A program made the position numbers and the translations under genes. From contig JAULSN010000004.1 in assembly GCA_033439765.1 (NCBI GenBank), positions 1,746,001-1,810,000 of the forward strand: a stretch of 64,000 nucleotides of DNA. The letters are read 5' to 3'. The notes below the pieces were generated by a model. The model had not been told where the DNA came from. It did not search any database and was given only the letters and a program-made list of their open reading frames with translations. Shown piece by piece: positions 23,901 to 35,002 of the stretch (positions are counted from its first letter, which is position 1; the number at the start of each line of letters is the position of its first letter). This DNA comes from Lasiosphaeria ovina (taxonomy: Eukaryota; Ascomycota; Sordariomycetes; Sordariales; Lasiosphaeriaceae).

Positions 23901-25690
23901 AGCGCTCCGGGCTGTGAGAGATTTGTCAAATGAAAGCAAGCCGCGATTATGCGACGCCAACCAGACGACACTTGTGTAGGACAGAAGCCACAACCATCAG
24001 CCCCGCGACTACCAACCGCGTCCGCACCCGTAGAAGCAACATTAGATCGCAGGCAAGTCTGTAAATATAGAAGACCTATCGAACTTGCCTTGCCTTGATT
24101 TGGGGGCTATCACACACATACACTAGTCACCTGCCTTCTTCATGCCCTCGTGTGTACACCCTTTCACCGTTCCATCTCTCATCCCGGAATGTTGTTTCCG
24201 GTTGGCGAGGATTCTAAACCGTTGTTCCCTCGGGGCTTGGGTATTTATTGAACGTGCATACCAATTTCTGTTGCATGTTGACATTGTTGCGGGGGAGAGA
24301 CGGAAAGAATTAAGAAGGCCAGGTGAGTTATTTTGCGCGCCCTTTTCTTGTTATTGTTCGGGCGCCGGCCGGTCGGTCGGGTTTACTAGATGCCAGCTAA
24401 TTAGGTAGCCAACCAAAAGAGAAAAAGAAGGGGGCTGTGGTTTTAAGACGAGTGAGTTTTGTATTGCTTTTATCTCGTATTCCATGGTGGGTAGTTGTTT
24501 GTGACAGGACAAGACCGCGCGAGAATGAGCGAGTAAATAATGCAAAGCAAGGACTCTCGTCCTTTCTCCTCCTCTACTACCTACCTAGTGCGTTGCATAT
24601 AACTTTGTTTGGAGTCCGCCCCTCGTCGCCAATGCGAATTTCCAGATCTGTTGTTTCTTGTCTCCTTTCTTTTTCTCCCCACCCCCTTCTTTTCTTGTTC
24701 CCCCTTGGGTTTCTCCCTTTGGATCACTTCATTCCTTGTGTCATTTTATTGTTACTATTCTCTGGCCCTCGGTGAATGGAGCGAAATCGTTTTCTCCCTG
24801 CTTCCGTTCACAAATTGGAGCCAAGGTGGCGTGACGGCATTATTTGGCGCCAGCCTAATAGTTCATTCTCCCTTTTCCCTCCCTTCCCCCCCTCTATGTT
24901 TCTGAACCCCCCCTTTTTCTGCCTTTTCTTCGCAAAATGTTTCTCTTCTCTTCCTGCGAGGCCAGGAATCCATCCTCCTCCTACTTATCCGGGGAAGAAT
25001 TGTGACCTGGAAACTCATTCGCTCGCAGCCGGAATGGGGCGTCAGATTTATTGTCAACCTTGCCATCTCCACCGTCCTGTCGAGGCGCGCGGTGTGCTAT
25101 CTATCGACCGTGGCATGCCAACCCCGCGAGGGCATATAAACACTGTTCCAACTCCCTAGACACCTAGGTAGGTACCCAACAATAATGATTTTCTCACGCC
25201 CCCTTTCATTCTTGTCAGATCTCACGTCTCGTCCAACAAACCTCCGTCTTACTATTTAGCAAAACGACCACACATGCTTTGATTCACGAAGCGCTATCCA
25301 CCTAGCCTACCTACACTCAAATTTCTGTCACTTCGTCAGCAGTCCGGCGCGATAAATGTTCAGCAGATTTGACCAAGCCAACAACCAAACAGCCAAACAA
25401 CCCTTTCCTCGTCAGGAAATCCATCTTGACATCTCCTCGCCGAGACATCGAATACCTTATTGCACCACGTGTCAGTCCGCTGTTCTCTCCTGCTGTTCTT
25501 GTCTCCTTTTTTCTCGAATCTGCTTGTGTGTTGATCACATCGCACGGTTGATCATTATCACGTCTCCCCACAAGCTGAAATCACAAAAAGTCCCCTCGTT
25601 CTTCATTAAAAGTTATATTACCTATTTTCCCACTCAATTTTCCTCTATATCCCACGCTATTCCCCAGCAGCGACCTCGAACTTAGCTAGC

Positions 25691-26095
25691 ATGACAACAG
25701 CAAAGACTAGAAACGACCCTGCTCCTCACCAAATATTGCATTCTTCAAGTTACTATTCTAATTTGCGTTTACTCGTTCTATATAGAGAGCATTGTGACAA
25801 GCATCCTCGCCGACTCCGATGAATGGAAAGAGGTAATAAATAAACTGCCAAACGGAGCAAACCATGTCTATCTTGCTCCCAAACTAAAGCCCCCAGCAAG
25901 ACAGCCCAGCATTCACGACTTGGAGACACGAGTATTACATCTCCAACGAAAAGAAAAAGAGTGGACAAAAGAAAGACTCTAACTACAATCCAGCTTGCTA
26001 CCGTTCTGACACTCTTTGTCGTATCAAAGCCGACACCCGCAAGATGGCACTAGCGACTGCTCAAAAGGCAGAAAATGCGCAAGTATTATGAGGGA
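25691..26095 (+). pseudogene. Decayed small coiled-coil protein gene (tentative)
   Basis: Downstream of a pyrimidine-rich promoter-like stretch, the frame from about 25787 to 25982 gives a protein-like sequence (ADSDEWKEVINKLPNGANHV, then a heptad-like LETRVLHLQRKEKEWTKERL). It stops at a TAA, but similar charged, helical sequence resumes in another frame (IKADTRKMALATAQKAENAQ, to about 26095). This suggests one coiled-coil gene broken by a C-to-T stop and a frameshift. An ATG at 25691 could be the start if a very short (37 bp) intron at 25759-25795 is real; that is doubtful. The remnant overlaps the last 10 bases of the convergent laccase CDS. I do not recognise the family. It may be an intact short ORF of 60-85 codons instead. 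Confidence 0.35.
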
Positions 26096-28090
26096 GTGAT
26101 ATACAAGGCACTGTCAGAGACAATGGGTCAGTACATGCAACTTCCAGAGGTCCTGGGATTGGAGAAGGACAAAGAGACAAACTCACCCATTGTACTGTTT
26201 TGGCGCCAAGGTAACGAATCCGGAGGTATCGGTATAGTTATCCGTATTACCCGCAGCATTTCCCTCGTACGGGATGTTCTGAAGCTTGCAGATGTTGAGG
26301 AACTCGTCTGGGAAGGTGAAGCCGTGCAGATGGTCGGGCGCCTCGATAATTGTAGCGGTAAGGCCCATCTCGACATGCCACTCGATGTGACAGTGGAAGA
26401 GCCAGACGCCGGGATTGGTGGCCCTGAAGCGAATCACGACGTACGAGTTGGCGTACACGGTAACTGTGTCGCGCGAAGGTGGCTCGCTGGAATAATTTAT
26501 GTCTTGACCGGACCACTTGCCGGCGCCGCTCAAGGGTCGGTCCAAGACCTGAAACTGATGCCCGTGTAGGTGGAAAGGGTGGAGTGCTTCGTCATAGCTG
26601 TTGAGAACTATCTGGACCACGTCGCCGTAATTAACGATGGCAGGGTTGACTTGCCCGTAGATGAGGGGGTTCGTGTTGTTTTCTCCCGTAGTGGTAGCAG
26701 TGTACAGGGTCGGTACTGGCTGGGTGAGGTACGTCAAGCCGTTGAGGCACGAACTGGAAGGAAAGAGAAAAAAAGGTTAGCGGTTTAATTAGACATTGAT
26801 CCAACACGTTCTTACCGAGGATCGCCATTCTTGTCAAAACAAAACTTGAAGTCGAGCTCGACTAGCTCGTTGCGGGGTGACAAAGGCCCGGCGCCATCTT
26901 TGCCCTTGAACTTTGAATCATCATAAGGCTCCCACTTGCTCACGGTAAGGGTATTGTCGAGACGTTTCGAGCTGTCCATAACCAGATAGCCTGTATAATT
27001 GTGCGGGAAGGAAACTCCAAGGCTGGCGTTGGTGTAGTCCCGGTTGGTGTCGAGCGATATCAAGAATGGATAGTTTCCCGAATCGTTGTCGCCGGCCGTG
27101 AGGAGGAAGTCGTAGCGCTGGGCAGGAGCGATACGCAGCATGTCGGCTTCCTGCTCTTGGATATAGGATGCATCAGTCATGATGACATTCATGACGTGTT
27201 TTTCGAAGTGGATGAAGGCGGACGACAGGGCGGAATAGCAAATCATTCGAATCCGGTATGTCTTTCCCTTGACGAAGTTGATATCGGCACCCTTTCCGTC
27301 GTTGACAAGGAGGGCGTCCGGAAAGGGGGGCGCGAAGTGAGTATTGGTCGGAGTAAGCATCTGGCGGCCGAGTTCGATGCTCTGGTTGTGGTACCTGTCC
27401 AAATGTTAGTCAAGCGGGCTCATATAGTGACAGCAGCTGTTTAACCTACCAATCCGAGACACCCAAGATAATCTCCTCGTCGTACTGGCCGATGTATGGG
27501 TCATTGGGGTCGTGGACAACAAGAGGCCCTCGCAAGCCATCGGGATATTGTCCCAGGTCGTGTGAGTGATCTGTTACCTCGCCACCATCATTAGCACAAC
27601 TTCAATCGACATTTTGATTCGGTTATCGAGGGATAGGTGAGAGACATACACCAGTAGGAGCCGGCGTTGGGAACCTGAAAAGATATTCAGCACCAGTACT
27701 GTTGTTTTGGTCGTGTACGACACGGAGAGGGCATGTCTAATGCGGACATACCGTAAACCGATACTGGATCGTGGACCCAGGAGGGACGGGGCACTGCGTG
27801 ACTCCGGTTGGCCCATCCATCTCTTCGGTTCCCAGCTGGTTGAGGCCATGGAAATGCAGACCAGAGGTCTCGTTGACAAGATTGTTACTGAAGTTGACGA
27901 TGACGGTGTCGTTCAGGGTGGCGTTTAGAAGGGGGCACGGCCACTGGCCATTGATACCAATAACCGGCCTTGCAAAGCCATCTGGACTGGCCCAAACCCA
28001 TGTCGCGTTCCAGTTGTAAGTAACGGCCCCGGCCCGGGCGAGGGTCGCCAATGACAGGAACCCGGCTGACAGAACACCGGACGCGAGCAT
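26086..28090 (-). CDS. Secreted laccase / multicopper oxidase
   Basis: Copper enzyme that oxidises phenolics with reduction of O2 to water; here probably the oxidative step of pigment formation. Six exons give 551 aa: 28090-27752, 27674-27650, 27570-27450, 27394-26816, 26753-26187 and 26110-26086 (introns 77, 79, 55, 62 and 76 bp). Two exons are only 25 nt. The last junction replaces a read-through stop after QYNG with GALYITPS and was chosen for its good GTGAGT donor and CAG acceptor. Residues 1-22 form a signal peptide. All four copper loops are visible: HFHG (His79, His81), YHSH (about 122-125), HPFHLHGH and [12 protein letters not shown]; the axial position is Leu. Several N-glycosylation sequons occur. 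The gene has the same orientation as the pigment synthase, 8.7 kb away, matching the synthase-laccase pairing of known conidial pigment loci. It could also be a Fet3-like oxidase, but I see no C-terminal membrane segment. Confidence 0.93.
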
Positions 28091-31000
28091 GGCTCCGACT
28101 CTAGGGGCTAGACAACTAGGCTTGGGGCACTAGCAAGCAGATGACAGAGAGAAAATGGCGCTGGAAGTTATTCAAGAGATGCCAAGGCTGGAGGAAATCT
28201 GCACAGAGATGGGAGGTATGGGTAGCGGTGCCAAGAGGTCGTTGAAGAGATGTGTATCCCAGACGAGACCGGTGGAAGGGGTTATAACGTCTCTGAGATG
28301 CACACGTACGCGTTAGATTGGGACCACGAGGCTGCAAATGCAGCTACTAAGGGTCTAGCAAACCATAGTGGAATCAAGCCCATGTGGTCAGGAAACAGGC
28401 GGCTCGTCCTTTAGCTCTCCGGCGCGGCCTCTGTCTCTTGCCGTTTCTCCGACCCTGCTCTGCTCTGCTAGGCCGACTGGGACGGCCGCTGAAAATGCCA
28501 TGGCGGTTGGAGGACGGACTAGTGGCATCCTGGACGGCAAAAAGACAGAGGCGTTGGAGATGGGTCAAGCTTCCATCCTCCATCCTCGGTTCCTGACAGC
28601 AACAGGACCTAGTCTAGCATCGAAAGCGCCCAATGGTTTGATGGCGTTGCAGCGTGGCAACAAGGGTAATGAAGCAAAGCATCTGCAAGACGGGCCATGA
28701 AAGGCCAGGCCATGGCCATAGACGACGAATCAGTGGCAACAGCTGGTCTCATCAAGACGTGAGCACAGCATTGGAAGCGAAGCCAAAACAGCCGCAGGGA
28801 GGCTCTCTGTCGTGGGGCAAAAAGTGAGTGTACGTGTAATTGGATATGCAGCATGATTCTTTAGACCTATGTCAGCACGCGTGCAATTAGCATCAGCGCC
28901 GATCTTATGGCGACCGTGCATATAATTCCAATCCCAGGAGCGAAACAAAGTACGGATCCTTAGTACGTAAGTAGTTCGAAGCTCCCTACCGGCCAGCTAG
29001 CGTGGCGGCTCTCTCGCCTAGGTAGGTAGCTATGAGATAGGTAAACCCACGGGACAAAAGTCGAGGGCGTCTCGGAGCAAAGAGGGAGCGAGCACCGTGG
29101 CCACCCCATCCACGGCTGTGCGTTTTGCCAGAGAGCCAGAGACGGAAAAAGACCAGCCCGAAATCTGCGTGCAGAAACCTAAGAGAATGAGACCAGGCCG
29201 GCGTCGCCAAGGTTGAAGCTAGATATCTAGCTGGTGCGCTTGCCCGTGGTCCGACATTAGAGAGCTGATGGTAGACCGGTCATCCACCCGAGAGGGCGAA
29301 GCGCCAGAGCCAGGGGCAGGCAGAGCACCTAGAGAAACAATATCTAGGTACTCTTGCGCTTATGCTTGCAGATATAGGCAGGGTCGGGGCCCTTCGGCTT
29401 CCTGCATCTTGGTTGGCCCTTCGGGAATCGGATGGAAGAAGAGAGACGGGAAGACAGCAGCCAGGCAGATGAACTGAGGCAGATCAAGAAGAACTGTATG
29501 GGCGAGAGACAGGCGAATGGGGGCGATCATGAGATAGGTGGTCCTAGGCAGGCCGTCTAGTGACCGCCGTGCTTCTCATGCTGAGGACTCTAGCCTTCGA
29601 TTGTTTGCTGCCGCATCTCGTCTTGACACCTTATCCTTTGAGGCCATGTTCCCTACCTAGCCTACCGGGGATTTACTAAAGAAGTGGACAGTCTAAAGGT
29701 CTCTAGGCAGACACCAAGGCAGACCGTGGCCTAAGTAAAGGCGGAGACGAAGCGCTAGCAGGAAGAGGAGGGAACGAAGAGGGAGAAAAGAGACGAGATG
29801 CTCGAATATTGGCTTCTCTCGTCGAACGACAAGGAACAAAACGTAAACATGCAGCGGAGATGCAGCCGAATTCATTCGCGTGTTGCGACCTCCAGGATGC
29901 TTCAACGAACAAGGGTTGCTCGCGACCTTGCATGCATCCAAATAGGTCGACTAAATTGGCCCTTGAGAGCGGTTGGTGCAACCAAGAAATTGCCCGCTGT
30001 TGGTAGTCGTGACTCGTGGGTGAGACCTGGAAAGTCGATCTGAATTCAGAAAGAGCCGCCAAGAGATGACGTTGAAAGAAGCAAGGATCCAAGCCAGAGT
30101 GGGCGCCACTGAGTAGGGGAAAGGGGGCCGCGGCAAGGGGCAACGTAGCGACAGACAAGGGGACACTTGCCGAAAATGGCACGAGGCTGCTTTCCCATTC
30201 CATCACTTCTTAGAGTTCTAACGGTGATCAGCTGCAGCCGGTTTTTCAGGTGGGCAGGACCCAAATATTTCGACCGTCGGGACCTAGGTCTTCACTAATA
30301 CCCGACAGGAACTCTAGGTAGGCTTTTTTCTCAAACATCGCAGTCTGGTGGTTGCTGTCGCTACCGACAACAGAAACCCGGGCCGGGCTTGTGTCTCGCT
30401 GCCGCCACACCTTCATGCCGCCGAGCCCATCACCCTAATTAGGTATCCCATCCAAGTCTCGACTGCTATCCCCCGCCCCCTCTTCTTCCCATTTCTCTCA
30501 GAAGTCAGTGAGGCGCGAGAGGCAAGGGAGGGCTTCCATGTATCGATCATCTCGATTGTCTCGGCTGTCTCGATCGCATCGTCACTTTACTATTATCGGC
30601 CACTGCGTCCCACCAGCAAGCAGATCGGCGCTTTCGCGAACCCCTGCGCCCTCTTTGCCTGCTTGCAGCCAGTGTCGCACGTCACAATCACAACCACCAG
30701 AGGGCCTTCTCGAGCCCATCGTCCATTCATGATGCCTAGGTCTAGATAGTAATTGCACGCCCGCACTCTGCCTTCGTCTGCAAAGGGTTGACCGTCTGGC
30801 CCCTAGCAATCATTCACCCACTCGCTCACTCACCTCAGAGTGCTGAGATTGTCATAAACTAGGATATAGTGCTGCCATGGAAGCCACGCTGCGCCAGTCT
30901 TGGCGAATAAAATACGACATGCCATCTGTCAGACTCAACTGGACAAGACGATGTTTATCAGACCTACAGAAAGCACATGCGAGGTCATGTTGGCCTTCTG

Positions 31001-32081
31001 TGATTAGCGAGAATCACTCCAGTTCGGACGGAGTGGCCGCTTGTATCTGGGCCTCCCCAAGCTAGGGTCCCGCGATACGAGAAACGGCAAATATAAACAC
31101 ACAGGAGGAAGCATGCTGCTCTCCTTTGCTGCAGCCTGTATGCAGCTGCCGCGATAGTCAGGTGGCAGGGCCATGGAAGGAGAGTGGCAGGACACTGGAA
31201 GCTCTGTGTCACTCACTGAGAGTCCTCGCTTCGGAACCGCACAGGGTCCCGGCCGGTGTGGTCATACCTTTGGGGTCGAATACGGCATAGTCTCTCGCAA
31301 CCCTCCCGAGCCCTGACACATGATAATCTTCAAGGTAAGCTGGAAACTTGCACCGGCCATTGACAGTTGCCCGTGTACAGAGTTCACTACCCAGTCTCGA
31401 GACAGACTTCCGGGTCTTTTATCTGTCTGCCTACCTACTTTGCGGTATTGTATTATCTGGGTTCAACACCACGGCGCGTGGACTACATTGAGGCGGCGGC
31501 AGCCAGAACAGGCATTGTAGAATAGTAGGCCGATGAAGCTCATCGCCTAGTGTCGGGCTCATTTCGCTCTGCATCTCCGGACTCGGAGTTTATGAGGCTA
31601 GGCCTTGTTCTAGACACTGGACGAGATGAGACAATACATGCCTGCATAGCCATAATGTCATTGTTTACACTCGGCGCATTACAATCGACCCACTGCGGTA
31701 CGTACCCTAATTAGACACATATCTCACCGTCACCGCCAATAGTGATCTAGGCTGTCTCACCCTCCAACCAATTAGATACACAGTCCAAGGGGCGGTCGGT
31801 TACAACCTTCGTGGAAGTGCCAAGATATGCTCACAGCATAAAACTCGGCACAGAAATCGGTAGCTGTCTGGGTTGTGGCAAAGAACAAGAGACGAGTTAG
31901 CACTTCGGCTTCTCCAAGTTCCCCGATGCGAGGTGCGAGGTGCTCGCCGCGAGTCTACGAAACTCTATCTCGAGGTCTGCAGCAGAGGAAAGACTGATTC
32001 CAAATACTCGCTAGTCAAGCGCTAGAATCCCATCACGGCGAGAGCTGCTTACACAACTCCACAGTCAAAGAAGATATGACA
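28091..32081. other. Gene-free stretch upstream of the laccase
   Basis: About 4 kb. The part beside 28091 should hold the laccase promoter; I found no AflR-type TCG-N5-CGA site in its first 600 bp. ORFs up to 167 codons occur (for example 29703-30206, minus) but none looks like a known protein. A weak TCG-N5-CGG match near 30268 appears incidental. Confidence 0.5.
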
Positions 32082-33336
32082 TCACCCAAGCTGGTCGAGC
32101 CAGCCGGGCTTTCCTGTACTGGAAGGGTCATAGACCAGACCGTACCAGCAAGTACCCAACAAGAAGGTGAAGAGAAGTGACAGAAACGATAGAATACTCC
32201 ACCGCAGTTTCTCTGCACTCAAGTCTGCGTTCTCAATGAGAAGCAGCCTGTGCACAAACGTGAACCGCCGCGAGAGGTAACCCAACCCAACGTAACACAG
32301 GTAGACTAACAGCGAAAGAAGTCCACAAGATATGGCGGTGAGGCCAATCGAGATGAAAAAAGGGTGGAGGGTTACAGAATTTGAAGACAAAACAAAGAAC
32401 ATACACATTCCCACCTATAGTAGCACCGGCATCTCTACCCGTCTCATCGGGACCAACCCCAACCTCTTCAACCTATCCTCGAACACGATCAAGCAGGCGA
32501 GTGCAGGAAGCGCCATGATGAACGCTACGAGCAGACCGGCCGAGATGAATCCGATCACCCACACGCCGGAGCAAGCGAACAAAACGGGCAGGCCGCCCGA
32601 CAATTGCCCACAGGAAATACGGCCGACTTCTGTCCATCTCGAGTAGAGCACAGCGTGCGCGGCGGCCCAAAAGAGAAGCACGCAGTTCCCCAGTGCAGCC
32701 AGGGCCACAGTCGCACCATCCGCCAAGTCTAGCACCCGAAAATCCGGGGGCCTGGCAACCGACAGGTCCGGCCATCGGGAAACCACCGGGACTGCGGCGA
32801 GTGAAATGGCGGCGGCCTCGTAGAGCACGAACGACGCCACATAGCAGCCCCCCCAGCGCCTGCGTCCACAGCAAGCCCTGCAAGGCAAAGAGATTCAAGG
32901 CCTGCGGGGCGCCGAGGAAGACGAAGACGGCGACACGGACCCACGTGTGCTCCTGCAGCAGCCGGGGCGACGGAGCAGGGCCCGTGGTGGCGGACGTCTG
33001 CTGGTCCAGCAGGCCCCGGTCTTACAGCGTGAGGAGGAAGCCGCCGCGGACCGACCGCTGCGCGACGCTCCGGGCTGCAAGCCGCACCAGCACCGCTAGG
33101 ACATCGGCGGCGCAGAAGACGGGGCTGCTGCGCAGGAACAGGCGCAGCGCGGGATCGAGACTGCAGAAGCGCCCGGCCGGCTGGATCATAGCGCTGAAGG
33201 CCACAGCTGCCAGGGCCCAGGAAGCCGTCTACCACGATACTGCCTGAGGGGCGTCTGGTGTAATGGCATGCTGATCAGTTTTTGCAGGTCTGAAGCGGCG
33301 GCCGCTAGGCGGGGAGTCGTGGCTTGCCTGCGGTGT
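32082..33336 (-). pseudogene. Broken polytopic membrane protein gene
   Basis: Read on the minus strand, hydrophobic, protein-like sequence runs across the whole span but is interrupted. One frame starts after a TGA at 33339-33337. It has a TAG at 33231-33229 just before ASWALAAVAFSAMIQPAGRF, continues through a hydrophobic segment, has a TAA at 33024-33022, and resumes with HTWVRVAVFVFLGAPQALNL. At a run of seven G (32854-32848) the coding sense shifts one frame and goes on as CYVASFVLYEAAAISLAAVP with three more membrane segments. A TAG at 32417-32415 is followed in the same frame by two further membrane segments, ending at 32082. At least six hydrophobic helices are visible. Introns cannot explain the stops in any simple way: the potential donors do not pair with in-frame acceptors. 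I do not recognise the family; it resembles uncharacterised fungal integral membrane proteins. Sequencing error could account for the frameshift but not for several stops. Confidence 0.6.
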
Positions 33337-35002
33337 TCATCTCCTTTTCTGCGTTGGGTGAAATAGATGACGGTCGCTCGACGAAATGTCAGCTAGGGAC
33401 CTAGAGGGTTCCTAAAGGAGCCCTTTCAAGCCTTTCATGAATATACGTGACGGTCTAAAAGAAAAAACAAATGATTTAGGTTTGTGTAAATGCCAAAAGA
33501 CAATCTACTCTAGCTTATCTAGGAAGTGTACATCCTCGCGGGGAATCTTGGGATCTTGAGCAACGAATAAGTAGTCCCTCAACTGCCCAAGCATCCATCC
33601 TCAGCCGCACGCGACGCCACCAACAACAAATAGGAAGAGAAAAGCTCTGAACTCTGAACGCTAACCCAATCACCGAGAGAAGGTATGGTTGGAACAGCAC
33701 GGCACGGCACCTTAGATATCTCTAAATAGTAAATCGTCAACTATTAGTTGGTAGTATGTAGATGTTGGGGATTTGACAATATAGAACAATAAACTCAACT
33801 GTGTTCCTTTCAGAAGGTAATTACCGAAGTGCATGGTGATGGTGATGGGCTGAAGCCAGTTCGCTATGGCACTGTAATACTGGACTATACTGTGGAGGAA
33901 GTCACTGCCTGGATAGAAATGGCGAACAAACTAACAAACGAACAAACGAATAGATAAATAAACAAGCGATGGATGGAAAGAAAGAAAGAAATAAGGAAAG
34001 AAGCAAGACTAGGGCATGTAACCAAACAAGGTAGAACAAACTAAACCGCCTAGAGATTCCAGTCTCGAGAGACAACTAATGAACAAAAAAGGGGAGAATT
34101 TGTAAATGGGACAACAGATGCTAGTACCCCAAGATCTCTGTGAAAAAAAAGGGGGCAGAAATATACTTTCTTGTCTCTGGTGGATTTGGCTGAGGACTGG
34201 AAGGTGTATGCAAGACCCTTTCGTCAATTGCAGCATTCTTGTTCTATTTATACTCGTGCCGGCCGATTGAGTTTGACACCACGGCACAGCGTGAGTCTTC
34301 TCGGTGTACGTGTCATCGGGTAGCAAATCCATGGTTGTGCCGAACCTTGACGGCTCCGGGCCGTTCAAAGTTCGGGTGTGTGGAGCGGAGCGGCCGGCAT
34401 GTGATGCGCCAGTTCCGGATCCGAAAACCTTTCGTGTTGGACTTGTGCTTCGTGCTTCCGCCGGGTATTGCCTTTTTTTCGTGACCAATTTTTACCTATA
34501 TATCGCATACTTTCTTGTCTGCTGGCTTTTTCTCGAACCTGGAATGCCCTTTCCACCTAGATGTTCTCACTGAGTGCGACTATCTTAAGTACCTTAGTTA
34601 GGCTGTTGTGTGTTTGCTTGGTTGTTGATTGGGTTGTTTATTTGGAACGGGGGAGAGCCCGATCGCTAACGTGGCTACTTATTGTATCTTGCTCGGGGTA
34701 GGATAGTGGGAGGCGTTATATTAAGAACGTTAATACGCGACTGTAGAGGAAATATCATAGAAAAATAAAACAAAGAATTAGCATAAATGTCTATTAATTC
34801 ACGGTACCTGTCCATTCGGTCATGACAAAATTATAAACCTTCATGTCATTGTGTACATGGTGATGGGTATAAGCCATTTGACATTGGCGGCAGATCTAAC
34901 TATGGAAAGCGCTCCTACGAAAGAAAACAGAATGACAAAATTATGAATCCATTATCTCGTGGGACATATCCAAGTCTATTTTCACCCTTCAGAACCCCAT
35001 AA
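33337..35002. other. Gene-free stretch
   Basis: About 1.7 kb, AT-richer than its neighbours in places (33700-34000, 34560-34960), with short A/G-rich repeats such as GAAAGAAAGAAA near 33975. No gene is supported. It holds the presumed 3' region of the 5-oxoprolinase gene to its right and any upstream part of the broken membrane protein gene to its left. Confidence 0.5.

Larger units (their letters stand above)
17387..25690. other. Long gene-free stretch upstream of the polyketide synthase
   Basis: About 8.3 kb. The part next to 17387 is the synthase promoter. I recognise no protein family in any frame; in particular I found no EthD-like small protein, which accompanies the pigment synthase and laccase in Metarhizium. 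The longest ORF (18044-18997, +) has erratic composition and no homology I know. Simple motifs include TACCTACC near 18243 and 24585 and a tandem 12-mer at 19833-19858. A strongly pyrimidine-rich stretch (24640-24960) resembles a fungal promoter pointing right. Confidence 0.55.

Noticed and set aside
29703..30206. 167-codon minus-strand ORF
   Set aside because: No family resemblance, and the same span is open in other frames.
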